DNA of 64,000 bases from Enterococcus columbae (GCA_020742395.1 DYWZ01000061.1:1-64000), one strand, 5' to 3'; positions 38,060 through 47,376 are shown, numbered from the stretch's first letter. Program-made: numbers and translations. The notes: generated by a model from the letters alone, not told the origin.

Positions 38060-39022
38060 CTACACAACTTTTTGCGGTAACTCAATGTATTTCGCTAGTA
38101 GATGATAATAACATTTACTTAATTCAGGATTGACCTCTTCAGTTAAACAAAGACAGGGAAAATAGCCAGCCACTGCTTCTTTACAAGCTTTTTCATAAGG
38201 GGTATTATTTTTAAATCGTACAAGATCTTCAGCTGCTAAATAGCAATAATAAGTTTCAATTCTAGCTACTAATTGCGCAAAAGCCACTTTATCTGAAATC
38301 TTCGCTACATGGTCGCTTTCTAATTGCCCTAAATACAACAAAGCTCTGTCATAAACCTGTTCATTTAATAAAAAATCTTCACATCCCACTAGTTGTTTAT
38401 ATAAAAAGAAAGCATATCTATTTCTGCCCCTTTCTTTTTCTAGTAATTCATAAAATCTAGCTAGATAACGATTACTCTCTTCTTCGGTAGCCGCAATTAA
38501 AGACGTTGCAGGTCGATCGTCTTCATTTACAGCATCAAAATAGCAAAAAACAAAGCAAAACCAATTCATCACTTGATCATCGCCTACGATTTGTGGATAA
38601 GGGCTAAAAGAGAGGACTAAATGAAAGTTGGATAGCCAACATGATAAGTTTAATAATTCTGTTCTTAGCTTGGAATAACTAATAAACAAACGTTGGCGCA
38701 ACTCCTGATGAGTATAGGCTTTCTGTTCTAATAATAGCCGCAATAATTTAAACGAAGTATTATTTTTCAACAAACGAATCAATAATAATAAGGCGGATAT
38801 TTCTTGTTTTGACGTATAAATCAACTGTCCATGTTTAAAATGGCAAATATTTTTTAATTCCTCAGGATACAATAAAGATTGACGCATATGATACTTGCAA
38901 ACTCGCTGATTCCAGCCATAATTTTTTTCAATATACGCACAACTTAATATTTTCTGTTCGGATAATTCCAACATTAATCGATACCACTTTTGCGTATTTG
39001 TTGTTAAAAGTTTTTCTAACAT
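38060..39022 (-). CDS. Helix-turn-helix regulator, Mga-like
   Basis: A 320-residue protein with an N-terminal domain resembling the Mga/AtxA helix-turn-helix (SEQKILSCAYIEKNYGWNQR, then a second helical region KAYTHQELRQRLFISYSKLR) and a helical C-terminal part. Mga-type regulators of Gram-positive cocci are usually near 500 residues, so this is a shorter relative. The ATG at 39022 is preferred over a GTG three codons upstream on spacing from GAAGG. The target is unknown; the gene stands alone upstream of napA. Confidence 0.65.
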   Translation of the reverse strand: MLEKLLTTNTQKWYRLMLELSEQKILSCAYIEKNYGWNQRVCKYHMRQSLLYPEELKNICHFKHGQLIYTSKQEISALLLLIRLLKNNTSFKLLRLLLEQKAYTHQELRQRLFISYSKLRTELLNLSCWLSNFHLVLSFSPYPQIVGDDQVMNWFCFVFCYFDAVNEDDRPATSLIAATEEESNRYLARFYELLEKERGRNRYAFFLYKQLVGCEDFLLNEQVYDRALLYLGQLESDHVAKISDKVAFAQLVARIETYYCYLAAEDLVRFKNNTPYEKACKEAVAGYFPCLCLTEEVNPELSKCYYHLLAKYIELPQKVV

Positions 39023-39256
39023 TACCTTCACACCTTCATTAATATATTTATAGTTTCACTATAGCAAAACTAAAATTTTGAAAATATTCATGAAAAGGCG
39101 ATTTATTAATGAAAATAAAAAATACCCAGTATATTTTGCATAAAAAATCAATAAATATTTATAAAAAAACAACCTGCAATCGTATTTTAACTTTATATAC
39201 TGCAAACAACTTCTGTTTGGAAAAACCAGGAGCAAAATGAAAAAATGTATAAAAAA

Positions 39257-39282
39257 GCTCACCTGAAAAAATTCAAGTGAGC
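39257..39282 (-). terminator. napA terminator
   Basis: Stem GCTCAC-TGAA / TTCA-GTGAGC with a following T6 on the minus strand. Confidence 0.8.
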
Positions 39283-39294
39283 AGAATAATAGAA

Positions 39295-40452
39295 TTAAGC
39301 GTGTTTCGCCAAAACCTTTTTAGCAAAATATTTCAAAATTAACGGTGAGACAAGTGTACTAATTAAAATGGTAATAACCATTGGTGCAAAATAGCGTTCA
39401 GGAATCAGACCACCTTGTGAACCAATTTGTAACACAATTAAGGCCATCTCTCCGCGTGAAATCATTCCCGCGCCGACCATCCAAGCACTGTTATTAGAAA
39501 AACCAGCCATTTTTGAACCTAGATAACCACCGAACAATTTAGAAATTACCGCAATCACGACAAAAGCTAAAATGAACGGGAAGTACGTGACTACACTTGA
39601 GAGCTTGACTTCTAAACCAATATTTACAAAGAATACTGGAATAAAAATTGCATAACCAATTGATTCTACATTAATAAAAACTTGTTCTTTAACCTTGGTT
39701 TGACCCACTGCAATCCCTGCAAAGAAAGCACCGATTACAGAGCTTAGACCAACAAAATCAGCCACATAAGACATACCTAAACAAATCACTAGCGACATAA
39801 TAATCACTGAAGCCGTCGTGTAAATCCGTTCCGATAGATGCATCAGATACGGCGCAATCCATTTAACCAGTAGATAAATCAACACAAAGTATATACCTTG
39901 TTGCAATAAAGTGATGCCGATAGACTGGTCGTTGCCTTGATTACCGCCAAGGAAAGTTAAACTAATACTCAATACTAGAACAATTAAGATATCATCTACT
40001 ACCGAGGCACCTAAAATGGTCGATCCTTCTTTCGTGTTGACCGCTTGCAGTTCTTTCAATACTTCAACCGAAATACTAACCGAAGTCGCTGCTAATACGA
40101 CACCCAAAAAGAAAGCTTCCGTTTTGGTTACGTCAAAAGCAAATCCGCCACCTGTACCTAGCAATAACGGAAAAATGACCCCAAAAATCGCTACTAGCAT
40201 TCCCGGTTTAAAGTACTTACGCAATAAAGCCATGTCACTTTCTAGCCCAGCTAAAAACATCAGCAGGATCACACCGATTTCTGAAAAATGATGAATCAGT
40301 TCATCAGAATGAATCCATTGTAAGCCACCTGTACCCACAATTAAACCAACTAATAATTGACCCACCACTCCAGGAATACCTATTCTCCTACAAAGATGCG
40401 CCGCTAAAGCCGTTAATACCAAGATTAGACATAGCGTTCCAATAAATGCCAT
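39295..40452 (-). CDS. napA: Na+/H+ antiporter of the CPA2 family (NapA)
   Basis: Membrane antiporter of 385 residues with 12-13 helices; length and sequence start (MAFIGTLCLILVLTALAAHL, CRRIGIPGVVGQLLVGL) closely resemble NapA of Enterococcus hirae. The ion-binding aspartate pair is visible in GASVVDDILIVLVLS. Expected to expel Na+ in exchange for protons. Ribosome site GGAGGAATT. Single-gene unit with its own terminator. Confidence 0.9.
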   Translation of the reverse strand: MAFIGTLCLILVLTALAAHLCRRIGIPGVVGQLLVGLIVGTGGLQWIHSDELIHHFSEIGVILLMFLAGLESDMALLRKYFKPGMLVAIFGVIFPLLLGTGGGFAFDVTKTEAFFLGVVLAATSVSISVEVLKELQAVNTKEGSTILGASVVDDILIVLVLSISLTFLGGNQGNDQSIGITLLQQGIYFVLIYLLVKWIAPYLMHLSERIYTTASVIIMSLVICLGMSYVADFVGLSSVIGAFFAGIAVGQTKVKEQVFINVESIGYAIFIPVFFVNIGLEVKLSSVVTYFPFILAFVVIAVISKLFGGYLGSKMAGFSNNSAWMVGAGMISRGEMALIVLQIGSQGGLIPERYFAPMVITILISTLVSPLILKYFAKKVLAKHA

Positions 40453-40613
40453 ATAAATTCAATTCCTCCCATATTTTTTCTTTAATTCTATTATACACAT
40501 ATTTTATGAAAAAATATAAGAAAAAGCACCGGCACATTAAAATGCGAATTAACAAACTTTATTTAAAACTATTTTTTCAAATTTAGATTAATTTATTTTA
40601 TTTTTTAGTTATT

Positions 40614-40653
40614 TAAAAAAAAAAGAAGCCAATCAATTTTTTGACTGACTTCT
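40614..40653 (-). terminator. Terminator of the persulfide operon
   Basis: Stem AGAAGTCAGTCA / TGATTGGCTTCT followed by T9 on the minus strand. Confidence 0.8.
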
Positions 40654-40677
40654 CCTCATTAGAAACCCGATATTACT

Positions 40678-40980
40678 TTATTGGGTAATTTCACCCTTCC
40701 AAGCTGACATACCACCTAAAACATTGATTACTTGATACCCTTGACTGGCTAAAATTTGACAAGCTAACGCTGAGCGTGCACCCGAGTGACAAATGACCGC
40801 ATAAGACTGCGTTGGCTCTAGCTCAACCGCTTCTTCCATTAATAAGCTTAATGGTAAATGCTGAGCGTTTGGAATATGCCCGCTTGCAAACTCGTCGCTT
40901 TCTCGAACATCTAAAATTGCCTGTTGATTTCCTTGTTTATAGAATTGATAAAATTCATCACTAGCCATACTACTGTACAT
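40678..40980 (-). CDS. Single-domain rhodanese (sulfurtransferase)
   Basis: One rhodanese domain of 100 residues with the active-site loop VICHSGARSAL (Cys persulfide carrier). Its start overlaps the end of the CoA-disulfide reductase gene by 11 bases. Third gene of a CstR-controlled operon; it probably takes sulfane sulfur from low-molecular-weight persulfides. Confidence 0.9.
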   Translation of the reverse strand: MYSSMASDEFYQFYKQGNQQAILDVRESDEFASGHIPNAQHLPLSLLMEEAVELEPTQSYAVICHSGARSALACQILASQGYQVINVLGGMSAWKGEITQ

Positions 40981-42637
40981 CGATATTTCTTCCTTTCATT
41001 GCATGAGAATATAGATAAAAAGCACCATCTAAGTTTTGTACCTTAAAGCCATTTTGTTTTAAGATTCTTTCGGCTAAATAACTACGTAAACCACTATGAC
41101 AACTAACGATATAGCTTTTTGCTGGATTCAGTTCAGATAAACGGTCACGTAATTCATCAAGTGGAATCGAATATGCAGTTTTAATGTGTGCTTTTTCATA
41201 CTCTTCTTTCGTACGCACATCTAATAAAACCTTGCCTTGTGCTAATTGTTCCGCTAATTCATGCCACTGAATCGTTTCGCTAAGACCTTCGATGAGATTC
41301 ATCGCCGCATATCCTAACATATTTACTGGATCTTTAGCCGAGCCAAACGGTGGGGCATAACTAAGTTCCAATTCAGGTAAATCAAAAACCGTCAGCTGCG
41401 CCTTAATCGCTGTTGCTAAAACATCCATTCGCTTGTCCACTCCTGATTTACCGATAGCTTGCGCGCCGTAAATTTTACCTGTTTGGGGATGAAAAATCAA
41501 TTTTAATAAGATGCCTTCCGCTCCTGGATAGTAGCTAGCATGACTTTTGCCCAATGTGTGTACTACCTGATAAGGGAGATTGAGCGCTTTGACAGCTTTT
41601 TCGGTTAGACCTGTAAAGGCAGCAACTTGTTCAAAGACTCGAACAATGGCTGTCCCTAGACTTCCCCGATGTGTACGTTTCAAGCCAGCTATCACATCTG
41701 CTACTTGCCTACCTTGTCGATTTGCTGGAGAAGCGAGTGAAATTAAAGCCGGCTGCTGACTAATTTGTTGCTTGACGACAATTGCATCGCCAATAGCAAA
41801 AATCGCAGGATCACTCGTTCTAAAGTGTTCATCGACAACAATGCCTGACCTCAAGCCCAAAATCAAACCTGCCTGCTGGGCTAATTGAGTGGCTGGCTGC
41901 ACACCAATGGCTAAAATGGTCAAATCACTTGTTAGCTGACTGCCATCAGAAAGCTGTAAGATCCGCCCTTCCTCTAAAAAGGCACTGACTGCCACATTGG
42001 TTTTGACGTTCACTTTATTTTGTTGCAGCGCTTCTTCAATAAAGACAGCCATTTCTTCATCTAGTGCTGGCAAGACTTGCTTGGCTTGTTCAATTAAGGT
42101 AACTCTTAAGCCACGTTTAGCTAGATTTTCAACCATTTCTAAGCCGACAAAGCCAGAACCAATGACTGTTACCTCTTTGACCTGACCAGTTTGTAGACTG
42201 TTCATAATCGCATCTATATCCGGAATATTTCTAACGCTAAATAATTGTTTAGCCTGATCTATACCAGGCAGATCCGGTATATAGGCTTTGGCACCAGTGG
42301 ATAAGATGAGATAGTCATAAGCGAGACTTTCTGTTTTTCCTTGATGCAGCACTTGTAATAATTTTTGCTTACGATCAATAGCAACGACTTCATGATTGAC
42401 GCGTACATCTAGTTTAAAGCGTTGATTGAGCTTTTCTTTCGTTTGGACTAACAACTGCTCTCGATTAGCAATTTCACCAGATAGATAATAGGGTAGTCCG
42501 CAATTTGCAAATGACACATAGGGACCTTTTTCTAATACAATAATTTCTGCCTCTTCTAGTAAACGTCTTAGGCGCGTCGCCGCAGACATTCCTCCTGCAA
42601 CTCCACCAACGATGACAATTTTAGGATGTTTCATCAT
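40970..42637 (-). CDS. CoA-disulfide / CoA-persulfide reductase with C-terminal rhodanese domain
   Basis: FAD/NADH-dependent pyridine nucleotide-disulfide oxidoreductase fused to rhodanese, about 555 residues. The FAD loop IVGGVAGGMSAATRLRR opens the protein and the catalytic cysteine sits in SFANCGLPYYLSG (about Cys46). The C-terminal 100 residues carry CHSGLRSYLAERIL. Enterococcus faecalis has a close counterpart, CoAPR, that reduces CoA persulfide and is under CstR control. I chose the paired ATGs at 42637/42634 after GGAGG rather than a start 10 codons upstream. It overlaps the upstream rhodanese gene. Confidence 0.93.
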   Translation of the reverse strand: MMKHPKIVIVGGVAGGMSAATRLRRLLEEAEIIVLEKGPYVSFANCGLPYYLSGEIANREQLLVQTKEKLNQRFKLDVRVNHEVVAIDRKQKLLQVLHQGKTESLAYDYLILSTGAKAYIPDLPGIDQAKQLFSVRNIPDIDAIMNSLQTGQVKEVTVIGSGFVGLEMVENLAKRGLRVTLIEQAKQVLPALDEEMAVFIEEALQQNKVNVKTNVAVSAFLEEGRILQLSDGSQLTSDLTILAIGVQPATQLAQQAGLILGLRSGIVVDEHFRTSDPAIFAIGDAIVVKQQISQQPALISLASPANRQGRQVADVIAGLKRTHRGSLGTAIVRVFEQVAAFTGLTEKAVKALNLPYQVVHTLGKSHASYYPGAEGILLKLIFHPQTGKIYGAQAIGKSGVDKRMDVLATAIKAQLTVFDLPELELSYAPPFGSAKDPVNMLGYAAMNLIEGLSETIQWHELAEQLAQGKVLLDVRTKEEYEKAHIKTAYSIPLDELRDRLSELNPAKSYIVSCHSGLRSYLAERILKQNGFKVQNLDGAFYLYSHAMKGRNIDVQ

Positions 42638-42954
42638 TCTTTTCCTCCAATTAACGGTCCGTCCCAACGATTGAGACCCCCACGAATATTTTTAACCTGA
42701 TAGCCTTGTTTTTGTAAAAACTTGGCTGCTTGTTTGCTGCGCATACCTGATTGGCAAATGATTAGATGTAGTTTTTCTTTATCCCCCTGATAGGTATTTA
42801 TACGGTTTAAAGGAACATTTTTCGCCCCTCTAATATGCCCACTACGGTATTCTTGGGCTGTACGTACATCCAACAACACCATTTGGCGATTTTTCAAGCT
42901 AGTTTTTAGCTCGGCTATTGTCATGATTGGGACTGATTTAAAAATAGTTAACAC
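42634..42954 (-). CDS. Single-domain rhodanese, first gene of the persulfide operon
   Basis: Rhodanese domain of 106 residues with active-site loop LIICQSGMRSKQAAK. Start is GTG with AGAGGTG before it; an ATG 10 codons later lacks a ribosome site. The gene lies just downstream of a CstR-type operator and overlaps the reductase gene. Likely sulfur transfer between thiols and CoA. Confidence 0.88.
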   Translation of the reverse strand: MLTIFKSVPIMTIAELKTSLKNRQMVLLDVRTAQEYRSGHIRGAKNVPLNRINTYQGDKEKLHLIICQSGMRSKQAAKFLQKQGYQVKNIRGGLNRWDGPLIGGKE

Positions 42955-42972
42955 TTATCTGTCACCTCTTTC

Positions 42973-42992
42973 ATATACCTTATAGGGTATAT
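42973..42992. promoter_or_regulatory. CstR-type operator, rhodanese operon side
   Basis: Inverted repeat ATATACC-TTATA-GGGTATAT just upstream of the first rhodanese gene; matches the ATACC-N-GGTAT type sites of CstR/CsoR repressors. Confidence 0.75.
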
Positions 42993-43044
42993 TTAAAATC
43001 AAGAAGCAATTTTTGTCAATTAATTTGATTTCATTCATTATTAT

Positions 43045-43087
43045 TAGACAAAATTCCTGGGATACTTTATAGTACCCATATAGGTAT
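43045..43087 (+). promoter_or_regulatory. cstR promoter with overlapping operator
   Basis: TAGACA (43045-43050), 17-base spacer, TATAGT (43068-43073); the second operator GTACCCATATAGGTAT (43072-43087) overlaps the -10, implying autorepression. Confidence 0.65.
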
Positions 43088-43106
43088 CAACACGGAGGAA
43101 GAAAAA

Positions 43107-43370
43107 ATGGAAATAGCCGATAAAAAGAAAATCAGTAATCGTTTGAAGCGTACAGAAGGACAAATTCGTGGGATTTTAAAAATGATTGATGAAGAAAAAG
43201 AATGTATCGATATCGTCACCCAATTAAGCGCCGTACGCTCCAGCATTGATCGCGTGATGGGATTAGTTGTCGCTGAAAATTTCAAAAAATGCTTGGAAGA
43301 GCCTAGCGAAAATCCTGAGCTTCAAAAAGAAAAAATTGAACAAGCCATTCAATTAATCATCAAAAAATAA
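43107..43370 (+). CDS. cstR: CstR-family persulfide-sensing repressor
   Basis: DUF156 (CsoR/CstR) repressor of 87 residues. Two cysteines are at positions 33 (KECIDIV) and 62 (ENFKKC). CsoR copper sensors have a histidine four residues before the second cysteine; here it is Asn58 (AENFKKC), as in CstR, which senses persulfides through a Cys-Cys link. The neighbouring rhodanese/CoA-persulfide reductase operon and two matching operators fit this reading. GGAGG precedes the ATG. Confidence 0.9.
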   Translation: MEIADKKKISNRLKRTEGQIRGILKMIDEEKECIDIVTQLSAVRSSIDRVMGLVVAENFKKCLEEPSENPELQKEKIEQAIQLIIKK

Positions 43371-43393
43371 GTTGAGCAAGATATTTGTTTTAT

Positions 43394-43419
43394 AAAATTA
43401 AATTGTGTACAATTAAATT
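43394..43419. promoter_or_regulatory. OhrR operator
   Basis: AATTAAATTGT-GTACAATTAAATT dyad upstream of ohrR, very close to the Bacillus subtilis OhrR box. It lies within 45 bases of the ohrR start, so it controls ohrR-ohr together. Confidence 0.75.
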
Positions 43420-43435
43420 CAGAAAGGATAATTTC

Positions 43436-43882
43436 ATGATTCTGCCAACTATAGATAATCAATTGTGCTTCGCTTTGTATCGAGCGAATAAAACCTTTAA
43501 TCGTTTATACAATAAAGTTTTAGCTCCTTTTGATTTAACCTACCCACAATATTTGACCTTACTAGCTTTGTGGGAAGAAGACCATCAAACCGTCAGTCAG
43601 CTAGGCGAACGCTTAGCTTTAGATAGCGGTACATTGACTCCTTTAATCAAGCGCTTAGAACAAAGGGATTATGTACTCCGGAGCCGCGCTAAAGATGACG
43701 AAAGACGAGTGATTATTTCTCTAACTGCTAAAGCCAAAAAACTAAAGCCAACTATTTTGGATACGGTTTGCAATTGCCTATCTGTATTGACGGCTGATGA
43801 AGCGAATTATTTTTCCTTACTACAACAATTAAATCAATTATCGCAAACTCTAGGAGGTATGCAGGATGAAAAAAATGTATGA
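43436..43882 (+). CDS. ohrR: Organic peroxide sensor OhrR (MarR family)
   Basis: MarR-type repressor, 148 residues. The sensing cysteine is near the N-terminus (DNQLCFALYRANKT, Cys11), followed by LTYPQYLTLLALWEE, the OhrR signature, and the winged helix LALDSGTLTPLIKRLEQRDY. The Cys is oxidised by organic hydroperoxides, which releases ohr expression. The ATG at 43436 follows AAAGGAT; an upstream in-frame start runs through the operator. It overlaps ohr by 17 bases. Confidence 0.92.
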   Translation: MILPTIDNQLCFALYRANKTFNRLYNKVLAPFDLTYPQYLTLLALWEEDHQTVSQLGERLALDSGTLTPLIKRLEQRDYVLRSRAKDDERRVIISLTAKAKKLKPTILDTVCNCLSVLTADEANYFSLLQQLNQLSQTLGGMQDEKNV

Positions 43883-44270
43883 AACAAAGGTAACAAGTAT
43901 CGGTGGTCGCGAAGGTGAAGTATTCTCTCCAGATCGTTCTTTTGCTTATAAAACAACTGCTCCTGGTAAACGTGTAGAAGGGGCCACTAACCCAGAACAA
44001 TTATTTGCAGCAGCTTATAGTGCTTGCTTTAACGGCGCACTTGGACTAGTTATGCAAAATGAAGGTGAAAGCTATCCAAGTACAGTTAGCGCTAGAGTCG
44101 CTTTAATGTCTGATGAAGCAACTGGCTTTTCAGTTGCAGTCACTTTAGAAGTCCATCTTGAAGGAGCTAGCAAAGAACGTGCAGAAGCTTTAACTGCCTT
44201 AGCGCACGAAGTTTGTCCTTATTCTAAGGCGACACGTAACAATATCGATGTACAATTTGAAATCGTCTAA
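43866..44270 (+). CDS. ohr: Organic hydroperoxide resistance protein Ohr
   Basis: Thiol peroxidase of 134 residues that reduces organic hydroperoxides. Both catalytic cysteines are present, Cys54 in AYSACFNGAL and Cys117 in EVCPYSKATR. Family length is normal. GGAGG precedes the ATG inside the 3' end of ohrR, so translation is coupled. A terminator follows. Confidence 0.95.
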   Translation: MKKMYETKVTSIGGREGEVFSPDRSFAYKTTAPGKRVEGATNPEQLFAAAYSACFNGALGLVMQNEGESYPSTVSARVALMSDEATGFSVAVTLEVHLEGASKERAEALTALAHEVCPYSKATRNNIDVQFEIV

Positions 44271-44296
44271 TAACGATTACGTTTTTAAATAATTAA

Positions 44297-44334
44297 AGTC
44301 AGGAATCAAGCGTGGTTCCTGACTTTTTTACGTT
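44297..44334. terminator. Terminator after ohr
   Basis: Stem AAGTCAGGAA / TTCCTGACTT with T6; also lies at the end of the convergent anti-sigma gene. Confidence 0.85.
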
Positions 44335-44335
44335 A

Positions 44336-45517
44336 TTAAAAATTTTGATTATATAGCTCAATCTGCTGAATTTTTGCAAAGCATTCGGGGTGCTCTGTCA
44401 GTATTTTCTTTAAAGAATCAACAGTTGTCACCATATAAATGCTACTGATTTTAAAATTGGCTTCATCCTTCAACAATCGCTGATAAGCTTTGATTTCTTT
44501 TGTAAGAGGCTCTTGATGAAACAGCTGTTGATAATCCGCTTCATGATCTAGCATAAATGCTAGCATTGATTGAAAGCGTAAAAATTGATAATTCTCAGGA
44601 TACTCCTCGCCATTTTTAATTCCTATAAAAAGATAAGGATAGGTTTGATTGAGCTGATTTAGATAATTTTTAGCCTCGTTGTTAAACATTAAGGTATAAG
44701 GAACGCCTCCATAAGCAGCAAAGCCCATTATAGAGGTTTGATCATTTGGTGGCTGAACACCATACCAATAAATATGCGTATTTTTTTCTTCATCTAGCTT
44801 TTTCACTTGCGCTAAATCCATATTCGGTTCAAAGGCTAACGAAGCATAGATCTGACTGTAGGGCGGTAAGGTTGCTAGTTGTTGGAGCATGTGTTCTTTT
44901 TGTAAAGCAAACATTTCCTTTGCGGTCGCCGAACTCTGCTTTTGCAGTCTTAGCAACGAAGCTGTTTTTCTAAAGATAGAGGTATCCACTTGTAGCATTC
45001 TTCCTTTTCTAAGCTGCATTTTTGAAGGGGGCTCGTAATTAACATTTGACTGCCCCTCTTCGGTAAAATTGATATAAATATCATAATTACCAAAGCCAAG
45101 TGCATCAATTTTGATTTCATTTAACGAACGATAAGGCTGTTGCAATTCATTCGCTACTACTAAAGATAAGGTAAACGGTGAAAGCTTTTCTCCTTGCTCA
45201 GTGATTGGATCATAATAAAACTTATCTACAAGCTTTGGTAAAACTACAACGCTCACTCCTAGCAATACAAGTAAAAGACCGATCGTTGTCAATATCGTCT
45301 TAAAGTAGTTCTTCTTGATCTGTCGATTGATCTTCTGCTTCAATTGTTCATCTTCTAAGCTTAAGTCCAATTCCTCCCAATCAATCTTTTCCTCTTCTAA
45401 TGCTAAATCCTGTAGTTCCTGAAACTCAGCTAAGCGTTCTTTGATATAGGCGATTTCTTCTGGTGTCGCTTGGTTTTTTCGATATTTTGCTAGTAAATCT
45501 AATAAGTTAGTTTTCAT
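44336..45517 (-). CDS. Anti-sigma factor-like membrane protein
   Basis: A 393-residue protein: cytoplasmic N-terminus with acidic patches (about residues 1-70), one helix (YFKTILTTIGLLLVLLGVSV), and a long extracellular C-terminal domain. The layout fits Firmicute proteins with Sigma_reg_N/Sigma_reg_C domains that hold an ECF sigma factor inactive. Its start overlaps the end of the sigma gene by 11 bases, so they form a translation-coupled pair. The inducing signal is unknown; cell-envelope stress is the usual one. Confidence 0.8.
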   Translation of the reverse strand: MKTNLLDLLAKYRKNQATPEEIAYIKERLAEFQELQDLALEEEKIDWEELDLSLEDEQLKQKINRQIKKNYFKTILTTIGLLLVLLGVSVVVLPKLVDKFYYDPITEQGEKLSPFTLSLVVANELQQPYRSLNEIKIDALGFGNYDIYINFTEEGQSNVNYEPPSKMQLRKGRMLQVDTSIFRKTASLLRLQKQSSATAKEMFALQKEHMLQQLATLPPYSQIYASLAFEPNMDLAQVKKLDEEKNTHIYWYGVQPPNDQTSIMGFAAYGGVPYTLMFNNEAKNYLNQLNQTYPYLFIGIKNGEEYPENYQFLRFQSMLAFMLDHEADYQQLFHQEPLTKEIKAYQRLLKDEANFKISSIYMVTTVDSLKKILTEHPECFAKIQQIELYNQNF

Positions 45518-45992
45518 CTGCTAACACCTCCCTTAATTGCTTGCGTGCTCGATGTAGATACACCCGAACCTGATTGATCGACAATTGGAAATATTGCGCG
45601 AGCTCTGCAGTCGAGCAATCGGCAAAATAAAAAAGCAAGATCAGTTCATTATATGGATATTTCAATGATAAAATAGCGAAATATAACCGACGATTGCGCT
45701 CCTTTTGCAAAATTGCTACTTCAAAGCTTGGCGTAAAGGTCGCTTGTTGCTGCGCTAAATTGATAGCTTGCCGATATTTTTGCCGACGATAGTGATCGAT
45801 AAAGCTTGTTTTAACCACACGCAATAACCAAAATTTTATCTGAGCAGGGGCTTGTGCTTGGCAAAGTAGCTTATAATAGGCATCACTAACCAATTGCTCT
45901 GCTTTTTGTTCATCCTTCATTAGTGATAGCGCATACAAAAATAAAGGCTGTGCATACGCCAGATAGCTGGCTTCTACCACTTTTTCATCCAT
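45507..45992 (-). CDS. ECF-type RNA polymerase sigma factor
   Basis: Sigma-70 family protein of 161 residues with only regions 2 and 4. Region 2 includes YALSLMKDEQKAEQLVSDAY and region 4 the helix-turn-helix YFADCSTAELAQYFQLSINQVRVYLHRARK. The GTG at 45995 and ATG at 45992 both follow AAGGGGGG; the ATG has the better distance. A TTGAAC-N17-TAGTAA element lies upstream, while an ECF-type autoregulated promoter was not recognised. Confidence 0.88.
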   Translation of the reverse strand: MDEKVVEASYLAYAQPLFLYALSLMKDEQKAEQLVSDAYYKLLCQAQAPAQIKFWLLRVVKTSFIDHYRRQKYRQAINLAQQQATFTPSFEVAILQKERNRRLYFAILSLKYPYNELILLFYFADCSTAELAQYFQLSINQVRVYLHRARKQLREVLADEN

Positions 45993-46159
45993 CACACGCG
46001 CCCCCCTTCATCTAAAATACGTTTCAATCACTTAAACATTACACGGATTACTAGCTTTATTTTAACAAAGGTTCAAACAATACTCTAGAAAACAAATGAA
46101 CGTTCAATGCAAGAACAAAAACTTTTACATTAAACGTCCATAACAAACAGTCCACGTAT

Positions 46160-47176
46160 TTAGTTAAATCCATACATTTTTTTGGCTAGCTTATAACAAC
46201 CAACCATTGTTTTTCGTCCTAATCTACCAGGCAGATGTACCCCTACACCAAATAAGCCTCGACGTAATTTACGGTAAAGTTGTTCGTCTTGTTGGCGAAT
46301 ATATTGCCAAAGCGCTTCTTTTTTCTGCAAGCTTTCTTTCGATCCTTCACGAATTAATAAAATAGATGAAATCGTGGTAATAATTTCTAAGTATTTCAAC
46401 ATATAAGCCTGCAAGCTATCATCCATTAACTCAGCATCAGAATAATAATGAACCATCCGGCGATTTACCGCTAGCTGCTGATCGATGCGACCAATCATCA
46501 CCTTTTCATTGACTGATTGATCTTCACGACCAATGTAATAGCGATAAAAATCGACATTTAAATAATACATATTTTTAACCATTGGGAGTGGTTCAAAAAC
46601 ATATAAATTATCGACATAAAAGGTATGCTTTGGTAATTGTAAAGTATGATCAATCAGCAATTGACGACGATAAATCACTGAATGCATCAATAGATATTTC
46701 CCCACTGGAAAACGCTTGGTAGCATCCCAACTAAATAATTGATTTGTTGGTAAAAACGAGGTGTATTCAATCACCTTTTTGCGTTTTGCCCCTTGTTTTT
46801 CATAAACATAATTGCTAATCAGCATATCCACCGGCTCAGCAAGATTTGTTTGTCTAGCTAAAAAGGCTAAAATCTCTTGGTAGGCATTGGCATCAACCCA
46901 ATCATCACTATCAACAACCTTAATATACTCACCACTTGCATGTGCAAGACCAGTATTAATCGCTTGTCCATGACCACCATTTTCTTGGTGAACAGCTTGA
47001 ACAATAGTTGGAAAATGACTAGCAAAACGATCAGCAATCGCCGCTGTTTCATCCTTTGAACCATCATTGACGATAATAATTTCAACTGCTTCGCCCCCAA
47101 CAAGCAAAGAAGTAATACAACGCTCCATATAATCTTGAGAATTGTAGCAAGGGACAATAATACTCAATAATTTCAT
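46160..47176 (-). CDS. Family 2 glycosyltransferase
   Basis: GT-A fold glycosyltransferase of 338 residues, probably peripheral to the membrane. The N-terminus has IIVPCYNSQDYMERCITSLL, the nucleotide-sugar region IIVNDGSKDETA, and the metal site VVDSDDWVD. Donor and acceptor are unknown; a wall polysaccharide or glycolipid is likely. I chose the ATG at 47176 as the family start; an in-frame start 19 codons upstream has no ribosome site. No other polysaccharide gene is adjacent. Confidence 0.88.
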   Translation of the reverse strand: MKLLSIIVPCYNSQDYMERCITSLLVGGEAVEIIIVNDGSKDETAAIADRFASHFPTIVQAVHQENGGHGQAINTGLAHASGEYIKVVDSDDWVDANAYQEILAFLARQTNLAEPVDMLISNYVYEKQGAKRKKVIEYTSFLPTNQLFSWDATKRFPVGKYLLMHSVIYRRQLLIDHTLQLPKHTFYVDNLYVFEPLPMVKNMYYLNVDFYRYYIGREDQSVNEKVMIGRIDQQLAVNRRMVHYYSDAELMDDSLQAYMLKYLEIITTISSILLIREGSKESLQKKEALWQYIRQQDEQLYRKLRRGLFGVGVHLPGRLGRKTMVGCYKLAKKMYGFN

Positions 47177-47376
47177 TTTTAACGATCTTTCCTTACTAAT
47201 GATAAATTTCTTAAAAGCTGTATACTCCAACATCCTCTATAAAAGAAAAATAATTCAAAATATTTGAAGTTATAAAGTATCTCAGCCAAAAACTCTGTTG
47301 TATCTATACTACAACAAAATTTATGTAATATGCAACAAAGCGACTAATCTTATAGTTCTTTTGAAAGAATATAAAA

